Shown in pieces: positions 32,622 to 39,595 of a stretch of DNA of 48,320 nucleotides. Source of the stretch: Selenomonadaceae bacterium. Its GTDB lineage: Bacteria > Bacillota > Negativicutes > Selenomonadales > Selenomonadaceae. The notes under the pieces are model-generated. The model searched no databases and was not told the origin of the DNA. It worked only from the letters and a program-made list of their open reading frames with translations. Each line of letters starts with the position of its first letter. Position 1 is the first letter of the stretch. A program made the position numbers and the translations under genes. The stretch lies in contig JALFBM010000022.1 of the NCBI GenBank assembly GCA_022773425.1, positions 1-48,320 on the forward strand, written 5' to 3'.

Positions 32622-33191
32622 GTGCTGGATTTTGCGGCCATCGATTTTGAGACAGCAACCTCGCGCCGTGATTCGGCGTGCTCGGTTGCCGTCGTTGAAA
32701 TCGCCGGCGGAAAACTGGTGGACAGTTACTACACGCTGATCCGCCCGCCGCGCAATTACTACAACTGGTTCAACGTGCAGATTCACGGCATCACGAGCAA
32801 GGACACCGAAGAGGCACCGGACTTTGCCGATATCTGGCCGGCGCTTTCTTCGCATTTGGCCGGGCGCATTGTCGTCGCGCATAACGCGCGCTTCGATATG
32901 AGCGTGCTGCGCGCGTGCCTGCGCAGCGCGCAGCTTGCCGCTCCGTCGTTTTTCTACGCGGATACGGTAGCCATCTCGCGGAAGGTCTGGCCGGATCTCG
33001 AGAACCACAAGCTGGATACGGTCGGGCACTTCCTGCATATTGACTTTCATCACCATCAGGCCCTCGATGACGCGAAGACCTGCGCGGCGATACCGATCTG
33101 CGCGGCACGCGAGATCGGCGAGCCCGATTTCCGCGGGCTTGCCCGCCATATCGGCATCCGCATCCTTCCTTTCCGCCCAACTCAGCATTAA
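32622..33191 (+). CDS. DnaQ-like DEDDh 3'-5' exonuclease
   Basis: This 189-residue exonuclease-domain protein is related to the epsilon subunit of DNA polymerase III. The metal ligands are Asp8 and Glu10 in A-I-D-F-E-T, Asp92 in A-R-F-D-M and His145 with Asp150 in H-Q-A-L-D-D. The start is GTG at 32622. It is a single-domain protein without a polymerase or BRCT module, so it may be a proofreading-type or RNA/DNA turnover nuclease. It ends the plus-strand run at a strong convergent terminator. Confidence 0.88.
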   Translation: MLDFAAIDFETATSRRDSACSVAVVEIAGGKLVDSYYTLIRPPRNYYNWFNVQIHGITSKDTEEAPDFADIWPALSSHLAGRIVVAHNARFDMSVLRACLRSAQLAAPSFFYADTVAISRKVWPDLENHKLDTVGHFLHIDFHHHQALDDAKTCAAIPICAAREIGEPDFRGLARHIGIRILPFRPTQH

Positions 33192-33192
33192 C

Positions 33193-33234
33193 AAAGGCCG
33201 CCGTACCCTGCACAAGCGGGGTACGGCGGCCTTT
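33193..33234. terminator. Bidirectional intrinsic terminator between convergent genes
   Basis: The 19-base arms 33193-33211 and 33216-33234 pair with one wobble around a 4-base loop (AAAGGCCGCC...GGCGGCCTTT). A-rich and T-rich ends allow function on both strands, serving the exonuclease gene and the convergent minus-strand flavoprotein gene. Confidence 0.93.
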
Positions 33235-33274
33235 GCTATCCGATGGAGGCAATCGCTCCGATTCGATTCTATCC

Positions 33275-34510
33275 TCACGCGTTGGTTTCGCCGCGTTTTT
33301 TGGCCAGGTATTCGTCGATCGCGGCCGCGACGCGCTTGGCATCCTTGACCGTCTGTACGACATTCCACGACCCTTTGACTACGTCACCGGCCGAGAACAC
33401 GCCTTCGCGCGTGGTCTCGCCGACCTCGTTGACCTCGATGAGGCCGACGTCGTCGGTCTCGACGCCGGTCGTCGTGCTGACGATGTGGTCCTTCGGCCCC
33501 TGCGAGACGGCGATGACGGTGCTGTCCGCCGGGTAGAGTTTCGGCTCGCCTTCGCGGACGAGTTTGCCCTTCGCATCGTATTCGCGGTCCGAGAACATCG
33601 GGCCCTCAGGCGTCAGCTCTTTGACGCCTTTATTGAACTCAAATTCGACGCCGTCCGCCTGCGCGTACTCGAACTCGCGGATGCTCGCGCGGACCTCCTG
33701 ATGGCGCGCGTAGATCGTGACGTAGCGACTTCCCTTACGGATGGCCGTACGCGCGACGTCGATCGCGGAGTTTCCCGAGCCGATGACCGCAACGCGGTCG
33801 CCGAGGTGGTAAACGTCGGGGTTTTGCAGGTAGTCAATCGCATAGTGGCAGTTCGCGAGGCTTTCTCCCTTGACGCCGAGCGAGCGCGGCCGCCAGACGC
33901 CGGAGCCGATGAATACCGCGTCATAGCCGTCCTTGAACAGCGTATCGATGGTCAGGACGCCGCCGATATCCGTGTTCGGGCGGATGTGGATGCCGAGCTC
34001 GTAGAGCTTTTTCTGATAGCGGTCGAGAATGGTCTTCGGCAGGCGGAAATCCGGGATGCCGTAGCGCAGCATGCCGCCGATCTTGTCCATGCGCTCGAAC
34101 ATCGTGACGTCGTAGCCGAGCTGCGCGAGCTTGACAGCGACCGTGATGCCGGCCGGGCCCGAGCCGATGACCGCGACCTTCTGGCCCTTGTCCGGCTCTC
34201 GCTGCAGCACGGCCTTGTCGAGGTAGGTTTCGGAGATATAGTGTTCAATCGACGAGATCTGCACTGGCGCGCCGCGGCGTCCCTGGATGCAGTTGCCCTC
34301 GCATTGAGCCTCATGATCACAGACGAGGGAGCAGACCACGCTTAAAGGGTTGTTCTCGAACAGCATGGCGCCGGCCTCGTTGATATCCCCTTTGAGGAAA
34401 AGGCGGATCATTTCCGGAATATTGGTCTCAACCGGGCAGCCGTGCATCTGGCACATCGGTTTCTTGCACTGCAGGCAGCGCCGCGCTTCGTTGATAACAT
34501 GGACAGCCAT
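33275..34510 (-). CDS. Second NfnB/GltD-like NAD(P)-binding Fe-S flavoprotein
   Basis: This 411-residue paralog has the same architecture as the NfnB protein encoded nearby. Cys groups C-L-Q-C-K-K-P-M-C-Q-M-H-G-C-P (near residue 13) and C-S-L-V-C-D-H-E-A-Q-C-E-G-N-C (near residue 60) precede two dinucleotide folds, G-S-G-P-A-G-I-T and G-S-G-N-S-A-I-D. It lacks most of the N-terminal extension of NfnB and has no NfnA-type partner beside it. It may use another small subunit, work alone as an oxidoreductase, or compete for NfnA. AAGGAGACAGGTG precedes the ATG. It is monocistronic, with its own promoter carrying a perfect palindrome (34564-34575). Confidence 0.86.
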   Translation of the reverse strand: MAVHVINEARRCLQCKKPMCQMHGCPVETNIPEMIRLFLKGDINEAGAMLFENNPLSVVCSLVCDHEAQCEGNCIQGRRGAPVQISSIEHYISETYLDKAVLQREPDKGQKVAVIGSGPAGITVAVKLAQLGYDVTMFERMDKIGGMLRYGIPDFRLPKTILDRYQKKLYELGIHIRPNTDIGGVLTIDTLFKDGYDAVFIGSGVWRPRSLGVKGESLANCHYAIDYLQNPDVYHLGDRVAVIGSGNSAIDVARTAIRKGSRYVTIYARHQEVRASIREFEYAQADGVEFEFNKGVKELTPEGPMFSDREYDAKGKLVREGEPKLYPADSTVIAVSQGPKDHIVSTTTGVETDDVGLIEVNEVGETTREGVFSAGDVVKGSWNVVQTVKDAKRVAAAIDEYLAKKRGETNA

Positions 34511-34557
34511 TTCGTTTCACCTGTCTCCTTTTGTATACAAGATTTTCTTCTACTATC

Positions 34558-34586
34558 ATTATATAAACCGGTTTACAAAAAGTCAA
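34558..34586 (-). promoter_or_regulatory. Promoter of the second NfnB-like gene
   Basis: On the minus strand TTGACT (34581-34586) and a perfect TATAAT (34558-34563) are spaced by exactly 17 bases, about 50-75 bases upstream of the start. Confidence 0.88.
34564..34575. promoter_or_regulatory. Perfect palindromic operator candidate TAAACCGGTTTA
   Basis: This 12-base perfect palindrome lies between the -35 and -10 boxes of the minus-strand promoter. A CG-centred AAACCGGTTT core resembles LacI-family operators. The cognate regulator is not in the window. Confidence 0.6.
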
Positions 34587-34640
34587 GATTGAAAGTATTT
34601 CTATCGGATTAATGATTAATCGAAATTGTTAGAAAGTTAG

Positions 34641-34669
34641 TTGACAATAAATTTTTTTAATGCTATGAT
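34641..34669 (+). promoter_or_regulatory. Promoter of the GntP-family permease gene
   Basis: A perfect TTGACA (34641-34646) and TATGAT (34664-34669) are separated by 17 bases of AT-rich sequence, about 85-110 bases upstream of the GTG start. It is divergent from the promoter of the NfnB-like gene. Confidence 0.87.
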
Positions 34670-34753
34670 ACAAAAAGTTGTGATAGAAATTGGGGAAGTG
34701 TATACTTTTCCAGTGATGTTTTTTCTGCTCAAACCCCTATAGGAGGAGTATTC

Positions 34754-36172
34754 GTGGAAGGTTTTTGTATTGTCATCGCGCTCTTGGGGCTGATGTACTT
34801 TGCCTATCGCGGCTGGTCCATCATCCTGATTGCGCCATTCTTTGCCGGTATTGCCGCCCTGGCCAGCGCTTTTGACATCCTGCCGGTCTACAGCGAGCTC
34901 TACATGACAAAGCTTGCGGAGTACGTGAAGACGTATTACCCGGTGTTCCTGTTCGGCGCTGTTTTCGCCAAGCTCATGGAGAAGGGCGGCCTCGCATCGT
35001 CGGTTGCGGCGAAGATTATGGACGTGCTTGGGGAAAAGCGCGCGATCCTCGCCGTTCTGCTCGGTTGCGGTGTCCTCGCGTACGGCGGTCTCTCGGTCTT
35101 CGTCGTCGCGTTCGTCATGTATCCGTTCGGCGCCGTCATCTTCCGCAAGGCGGATATCCCGAAGCGCTTGCTCCCGGCCACGCTCTGGATGGGTATCTTC
35201 TCGTTCGCGATGGTATCCCTGCCCGGCACGCCGCAGATTCAGAACATCATTCCTTCGTCGTATTTTGAGACGTCGACTTGGGCGGCGCCTGGCATCGGCA
35301 TCTTTGCCTCGCTGCTCTACCTGGCCATCGGCTGGGGCTGGGTTGGCCACCGCGCGAAATCGCTGAAGGCGAAGGGCGAGGGCTACGGCGATCATGTGGA
35401 CAGCCACCGTCGCAAGCCTGAGCCGAAAATCCACATTCCGTGGTACTGGGCACTCCTGCCGCTCGTCATGGTCATCGTGATCAACGTGATCCTGTCGAAT
35501 CCGTTCAACTGGTCTTGGGGCTTCCACTGGAATCCGGACAGTCTCGAGGCATTTGCCCCGTTCCATCTGAGCCTGCTCGCACCGGGTGTCGGCAAGGTCT
35601 CGGCTATCTGGTCGATCAGCGTCGCGCTGATCATCAGCTCGGTCGTCGCGGCTTTCATCGGCCGCAATCGGTTCCGCGTCATGGATGGTTTTCTCTCGCC
35701 GATTAACTACGGTGCGCTCTCGTCCGGTACGGCGGTCCTGAACGTCGCATCCGGGTACGCGTTCGGCTGCGTGCTCGTCGCAATGCCGGGCTTCCAGCCG
35801 ATCACGCAGGCCTTGATCGGCATCGCAAATTCCTCGGGCGTGCTGCTCTCGGCCACGCTGACGACCATCATCATGTGCGCCATCACGGGCAGCTCGTCGA
35901 GCGGTCTGACCATCGCGCTCTCGGCTCTCGGTGATCAGTGGGTGCAGATGGCGACGGCGGCGGGGATCCCGCTCGAGGTCCTGCACCGCATCGTCGATGT
36001 CGCTTCCATCGGCATCGATCCGGTACCACATGCCGGCGCGCTTGTCACGCTGCTCGCCATCTGCGGTCTCACGCACAGTGAGAGCTACTACGACATCGTC
36101 GTTTGTATCGGATTGAAATTCCTCGTGCCGTTTGCGTGCATTCTGTTCTACATGCTCACTGGCATCGTGTAA
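34754..36172 (+). CDS. GntP-family permease
   Basis: This 472-residue integral membrane protein has twelve or more hydrophobic segments. The G-Y-A-F-G-C-V-L-V region and the S-S-S-S-G-L-T-I-A-L-S-A-L segment in the C-terminal half are typical of the gluconate:proton symporter (GntP) family. Substrates in the family include gluconate and other hydroxy or organic acids, and the actual substrate cannot be told from sequence. The start is GTG at 34754 with TAGGAGGAG eight bases upstream. No sugar-acid kinase or dehydratase gene is adjacent. There is no terminator directly after the stop, so transcripts may continue to the hairpin at 36337-36370. Confidence 0.84.
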   Translation: MEGFCIVIALLGLMYFAYRGWSIILIAPFFAGIAALASAFDILPVYSELYMTKLAEYVKTYYPVFLFGAVFAKLMEKGGLASSVAAKIMDVLGEKRAILAVLLGCGVLAYGGLSVFVVAFVMYPFGAVIFRKADIPKRLLPATLWMGIFSFAMVSLPGTPQIQNIIPSSYFETSTWAAPGIGIFASLLYLAIGWGWVGHRAKSLKAKGEGYGDHVDSHRRKPEPKIHIPWYWALLPLVMVIVINVILSNPFNWSWGFHWNPDSLEAFAPFHLSLLAPGVGKVSAIWSISVALIISSVVAAFIGRNRFRVMDGFLSPINYGALSSGTAVLNVASGYAFGCVLVAMPGFQPITQALIGIANSSGVLLSATLTTIIMCAITGSSSSGLTIALSALGDQWVQMATAAGIPLEVLHRIVDVASIGIDPVPHAGALVTLLAICGLTHSESYYDIVVCIGLKFLVPFACILFYMLTGIV

Positions 36173-36179
36173 AAGTGTC

Positions 36180-36208
36180 TTGCGTTTCAACGAAATTGAC
36201 GGTATAAT
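36180..36208 (+). promoter_or_regulatory. Promoter upstream of the tiny ORF and ftsZ-like gene
   Basis: TTGCGT (36180-36185), a 17-base spacer and a perfect TATAAT (36203-36208) lie immediately after the permease stop and about 43 bases before the tiny ORF. Confidence 0.75.
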
Positions 36209-36250
36209 AGGATAGAATTGTTGGCGGAGAAACGTGGGAGATGAGGCGGT

Positions 36251-36310
36251 TTGAAACTGGATAGTATCAAGGTTTTGCTTGCGTGTTTAGCCGTATTCCT
36301 GTTCAGCTGA
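36251..36310 (+). CDS. Putative 19-residue hydrophobic peptide in the ftsZ-like leader
   Basis: TTG at 36251 opens a 20-codon frame ending TGA at 36310. The peptide has a charged start (K-L-D-S-I-K) and a hydrophobic remainder (V-L-L-A-C-L-A-V-F-L-F-S). A G-rich GGGAGATGAGG stretch lies a few bases upstream at normal distance. A perfect promoter precedes it and an intrinsic terminator follows 27 bases later, so this is a short discrete transcription unit or a leader for the gene at 36436. The V-L-L-A-C string resembles a lipoprotein box but the peptide ends soon after. It could be a leader peptide, a small membrane peptide, a remnant signal sequence or chance. Confidence 0.4.
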   Translation: MKLDSIKVLLACLAVFLFS

Positions 36311-36324
36311 CCGCGCTCGCTGAA
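36302..36324 (+). repeat. Hairpin overlapping the tiny ORF stop
   Basis: TTCAGC (36302-36307) pairs with GCTGAA (36319-36324). It overlaps the last codons of the tiny ORF and precedes the terminator, an arrangement seen in leader-peptide attenuators. No T-tract follows. Confidence 0.35.
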
Positions 36325-36336
36325 AGAGAATCCTTG

Positions 36337-36370
36337 GCGGAGCTGCGCAGTTTTGCGGCTCCGCTTTCTT
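36337..36370 (+). terminator. Intrinsic terminator upstream of the ftsZ-like gene
   Basis: GCGGAGCTGC (36337-36346) pairs with GCGGCTCCGC (36355-36364), with one wobble, and TTTCTT follows. It lies between the promoter at 36180 and the ftsZ-like start at 36436. Either it is an attenuator for that gene or it ends the permease and tiny-ORF transcripts. Confidence 0.8.
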
Positions 36371-36435
36371 ATTGGCAGGGAAACCAGGGACGGACGACGA
36401 AATACTCACGATAGAGTCATTAGGAGGAAACGCGG

Positions 36436-37590
36436 ATGGCAGAGGATACAGCAAGCTTTGCAGCGAATATCTTAAAACCGAAAATCAAGGTGTTCGGCGT
36501 GGGCGGCGGCGGAAACAGCGCGCTCATGCGCATGGGGCAGCATAAAAAACTCGATATCGACCTGGTTGCGGTCAATACGGATGCGATGCAGCTGAAAGCC
36601 GCACGCGAGGCGGGATTGGAGACCCTGCAGATCGGCGAGGGCCTGACCGGTGGACGCGGCACGGGCAGTAACGTCGAGATCGGCGAGCAGGCGGCCAGGG
36701 AGGCTCAGTCGAAACTTGAGGACGCCATGAACGGCGCGGACATGATCTTCCTCACGGCGGGGATGGGCGGCGGCACCGGCACGGGCGCGGCTCCGGTTCT
36801 CGCGAAAATGGCGCACGATAAGGGCATCCTCACCATCGGCATCGTCAATATGCCGTTTCGCCACGAGGGGCGCCGCAAACGCACCATCGCAGAGCAGGGC
36901 GTGGCGAAGATGCGCGCAGAAATGGACGCGTTGATCGCCGTACAGAACGACAACCTGCTCAAGATACCGGAGAATCGCCGCCTTTCGGTGCGCCAGGCGT
37001 TCGCTTACGCGGACAAGGTGCTCGTGCAGGGGATCAACTGCGTCGCGGAACTGATCCTGACGACGGGCATCATCAACGTCGATTTTGCCGATGTCACGAC
37101 GATCTTGCGGCAGAGCCCGAGCAGTGATGCTCTGCTCGGTATCGGGAACAGCGCACACGGCGCGATGGATGCGGTGAAGCAGGCGACGAGCAGCCCGCTC
37201 GTCGATAAGAGCATCGCGGGTGCGCGCGGTTTTATCCTGAATTTGACGGGCGACAGCACACTCTCCATCGGCGAGGTCAACGACGCGATGGAGTATATCT
37301 ATACGAACACGAACCCGGACGTCAACATCATCCTCGGCACAGTCATTGACGAGGACAAAAAAGGTGAGGTGCAGGCGACGATCATCGCGACCGATTTCGA
37401 GGACAGCGAGGCGGCCGTCGGCAAGAAGGCGGAGTCGGCCGAAAATGGCGGCAATCCCGCAGCGAAGCCGGGCTTTGAGGTAACGCCGCCGCCTTTCATG
37501 CACGCGAACCGGAAGGCCGAAACGCCAAAAACGCAGCCGCATCCCGGCGCGTTCGCGATTCCGGCGTTCAAGCTTACCCCGGACAAATAA
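36436..37590 (+). CDS. Divergent FtsZ paralog
   Basis: This 384-residue tubulin-like GTPase has the signature G-G-G-T-G-T-G at 111-117 and the catalytic T7 loop N-V-D-F-A-D at 214-219, so GTP binding and hydrolysis should work. The T1 loop is G-V-G-G-G-G-N-S-A (21-29) where FtsZ usually has N-N. The T3 region reads L-T-G-G-R-G-T-G-S-N-V-E-I-G (70-83) instead of the near-invariant R-G-L-G-A-G-x-N-P. A Pro/Ala-rich linker ends in A-F-A-I-P-A-F-K-L, reminiscent of the FtsZ C-terminal peptide that binds membrane anchors. The gene is not beside ftsA or the murein cluster. AGGAGG precedes the ATG and a terminator follows, so it is monocistronic. It may be a second FtsZ, but being the only FtsZ cannot be excluded from this window. 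Confidence 0.88.
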   Translation: MAEDTASFAANILKPKIKVFGVGGGGNSALMRMGQHKKLDIDLVAVNTDAMQLKAAREAGLETLQIGEGLTGGRGTGSNVEIGEQAAREAQSKLEDAMNGADMIFLTAGMGGGTGTGAAPVLAKMAHDKGILTIGIVNMPFRHEGRRKRTIAEQGVAKMRAEMDALIAVQNDNLLKIPENRRLSVRQAFAYADKVLVQGINCVAELILTTGIINVDFADVTTILRQSPSSDALLGIGNSAHGAMDAVKQATSSPLVDKSIAGARGFILNLTGDSTLSIGEVNDAMEYIYTNTNPDVNIILGTVIDEDKKGEVQATIIATDFEDSEAAVGKKAESAENGGNPAAKPGFEVTPPPFMHANRKAETPKTQPHPGAFAIPAFKLTPDK

Positions 37591-37597
37591 AGACGGG

Positions 37598-37638
37598 GCC
37601 GGAAAGCCATCCCGTGAGGAGGGCTTTCCGGCATTTTT
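37598..37638 (+). terminator. Intrinsic terminator after the ftsZ-like gene
   Basis: GCCGGAAAGCC (37598-37608) pairs perfectly with GGCTTTCCGGC (37622-37632), followed by TTTTT. Confidence 0.93.
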
Positions 37639-37664
37639 GGCGGAACCAATAGAAAGGAAATACG

Positions 37665-38435
37665 ATGAGACATCTAGGAAGGTTCTCGCGCACGGAGCTG
37701 CTTTTGGGCGAAGCGGGCATGGACAAGCTGCAGGAAAGCACCGTCGCGATTTTCGGTGTCGGCGGCGTCGGCTCCTACGCCGCCGAGGGACTCGCGCGCG
37801 CCGGCGTCGGACACATCGTGCTGATTGATAACGATTTGATCTGCTTGACGAACGTCAACCGGCAGATCCACGCGCTGACGAAGACCGTCGGCAAGAAAAA
37901 GACGGAGGCCATGCGCGACCGCATCCTCGCCATCAACCCGAAGGCCGTCGTCGACTGCATCGAGACCTTTTACGAGCCGGAGCGGGCGGACGAATTCTTC
38001 GCTGTGCCTTACGACTATGTCGTCGACGCCATCGATACTGTGACCGGTAAGATCAGCCTCGCCGTCGAGTGCCAAAAACGACAGATCCCGATCATCAGCA
38101 GCATGGGCGCCGGGAACAAGCTTGACCCGACGCTGTTTGAGGTCACGGATATCTATAAGACGAGCGTCGATCCGCTCGCGCGCGTCATGCGCAAGAAGCT
38201 CAAGGAACAGCGTGTGAAGAAGCTCAAAGTCGTGTATTCGAAGGAAAAGCCGCTCAAGGTCGCGATGAGCGGCTGCGGTGCGCATTGCATCTGCCCGCCG
38301 GGCGCGGCGAACAACTGTGATTTCCGGCGCGCGGTGCCGGGCAGCATCTCGTTCGTGCCGTCCGTCGTCGGTCTGATCATCGCTGGCGTCGTCGTGCGCG
38401 ACCTGACCGGCGCAAAGGTCGAAAGATCGGCCTGA
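37665..38435 (+). CDS. tcdA: tRNA threonylcarbamoyladenosine dehydratase
   Basis: This 256-residue E1-like (ThiF/MoeB family) enzyme cyclises t6A37 of tRNA to ct6A using ATP. The nucleotide-binding fold G-V-G-G-V-G-S-Y-A-A-E-G-L-A-R-A-G is near residues 36-52, followed by the acidic D-N-D-x-x-x-x-x-N-x-N-R-Q segment that defines the family. A Cys-rich patch (S-G-C-G-A-H-C-I-C-P-P-G) near residue 204 is present. Length matches CsdL/TcdA. AAAGGA lies before the ATG. gpsA-like follows after 24 bases, so the two are probably cotranscribed. Confidence 0.93.
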   Translation: MRHLGRFSRTELLLGEAGMDKLQESTVAIFGVGGVGSYAAEGLARAGVGHIVLIDNDLICLTNVNRQIHALTKTVGKKKTEAMRDRILAINPKAVVDCIETFYEPERADEFFAVPYDYVVDAIDTVTGKISLAVECQKRQIPIISSMGAGNKLDPTLFEVTDIYKTSVDPLARVMRKKLKEQRVKKLKVVYSKEKPLKVAMSGCGAHCICPPGAANNCDFRRAVPGSISFVPSVVGLIIAGVVVRDLTGAKVERSA

Positions 38436-38459
38436 TCCGCAGAAAAGAGGGAAAGTCGA

Positions 38460-39422
38460 ATGAAGATAACGGTTTTAGGCTGCGGTCGGTGGGGCTCGTT
38501 CCATGCCTGGTACGCGGATCACATCGGCCACGAGGTCACGCTCTGGGGGCGTCCGGGCTCCAAACATCTAGCAGCTCTCATGGAAACACATCAAAACGAG
38601 TACCTGACGCTTCCCGCGTCGGTGCGTCTGACCGATGACCTGCCGGCGGCCGCGGCATCCGCCGATGTGATCGTCATCTCCATCAGCTCTCAGCAGCTGC
38701 GTGGCCTTGCGCGGCAGCTCGCAACGCTGCCCCTTGCGGATCGCGTGTTCGTGCTCTGCATGAAGGGCCTTGAGATCGGCACAGGCAAACGGCTGACGAC
38801 CGTCTTTGACGAGGAGACGGGCTGGGGCAGCCGTGCGGCGGTCTGGGTCGGCCCGGGGCATGTGCAGGACTTCCTGCGCGGCGTACCGAACTGCATGGTC
38901 ATTGCGGCGAAGGAAATCCAGCTGACCAAGCAAGTGGTCGAGATCTTTTCGAGCCCGCTGATCCGCTTTTACTACGGGGAGGATCTGCTCGGCACGGAGA
39001 TCGGCGCGGCGGCGAAGAACGTCATCGGACTCGCGGCCGGCATGCTTGACGGCTTCGGTTACAGCAGCTTGAAAGGCGCGCTGATGGCGCGCGGCACCCG
39101 TGAGCTCTCGCGGCTTATCGAGGCGATGGGCGGTGACAAGATGACCGTTTACGGCCTGTCGCATCTCGGCGATTACGAGGCGACACTGTTCTCGCCGCAC
39201 AGCAACAACCGCCGCTTCGGTGAGGATCTCATCCAGGGCAAGCCGTTTACGAAGCTCGCCGAAGGCGTTTATACGGTCGAGGCACTCATGGATCTTTCTC
39301 GCAAATACCGCGTAGAGCTGCCCATTTGCCAGACCGTCTACGAAATCGTCCATCACCATAAGGATCCGAAAGAACAGCTCACCAAGCTCTTCCTCCGCTC
39401 CACCAAATCCGAAAAAGCATAA
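38460..39422 (+). CDS. gpsA: Divergent NAD(P)H-dependent glycerol-3-phosphate dehydrogenase
   Basis: This 320-residue protein has the GpsA fold: an N-terminal nucleotide site G-C-G-R-W-G-S (7-13), Lys102 in C-M-K-G-L-E and the catalytic Lys186 in G-A-A-A-K-N-V-I-G-L-A-A-G. GpsA makes sn-glycerol 3-phosphate for phospholipids. The usual S-G-P-S-F-A-x-E segment is replaced by V-G-P-G-H-V-Q-D-F near residue 130, and the nucleotide loop is also off consensus. It may be a genuine but divergent GpsA, or a paralog with a shifted substrate. The context (tcdA upstream, terminator downstream) gives no extra clue. Confidence 0.78.
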   Translation: MKITVLGCGRWGSFHAWYADHIGHEVTLWGRPGSKHLAALMETHQNEYLTLPASVRLTDDLPAAAASADVIVISISSQQLRGLARQLATLPLADRVFVLCMKGLEIGTGKRLTTVFDEETGWGSRAAVWVGPGHVQDFLRGVPNCMVIAAKEIQLTKQVVEIFSSPLIRFYYGEDLLGTEIGAAAKNVIGLAAGMLDGFGYSSLKGALMARGTRELSRLIEAMGGDKMTVYGLSHLGDYEATLFSPHSNNRRFGEDLIQGKPFTKLAEGVYTVEALMDLSRKYRVELPICQTVYEIVHHHKDPKEQLTKLFLRSTKSEKA

Positions 39423-39424
39423 AA

Positions 39425-39469
39425 ATGCGAGCGTCCCCTTCGGGGGGCTGCTTTTTTTTTGCCTTTTTT
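39425..39469 (+). terminator. Intrinsic terminator after gpsA-like gene
   Basis: An AGC-GTCCCC / GGGGGGCT stem with a TTC loop is followed by a run of nine T bases. Confidence 0.88.
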
Positions 39470-39515
39470 TATAAAAATAGAACTACTTTAAAAAGTTATG
39501 ATTTGTCTAAAGATA

Positions 39516-39538
39516 TTCTCTGTGACCCAACGAGAGAA
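39516..39538 (+). promoter_or_regulatory. Inverted repeat upstream of the pectin module
   Basis: TTCTCT (39516-39521) and AGAGAA (39533-39538) are separated by 11 bases, about 58-80 bases before the GH28 start. It could bind a regulator of the pectin genes. I see no convincing -35 box, and TATATAAG near 39547 could be a -10 element. Confidence 0.35.
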
Positions 39539-39595
39539 AATGATAGTATATAAGCATAAAGAAACGATAAATACGAGAAAGTGGGGCAGAAAAGA

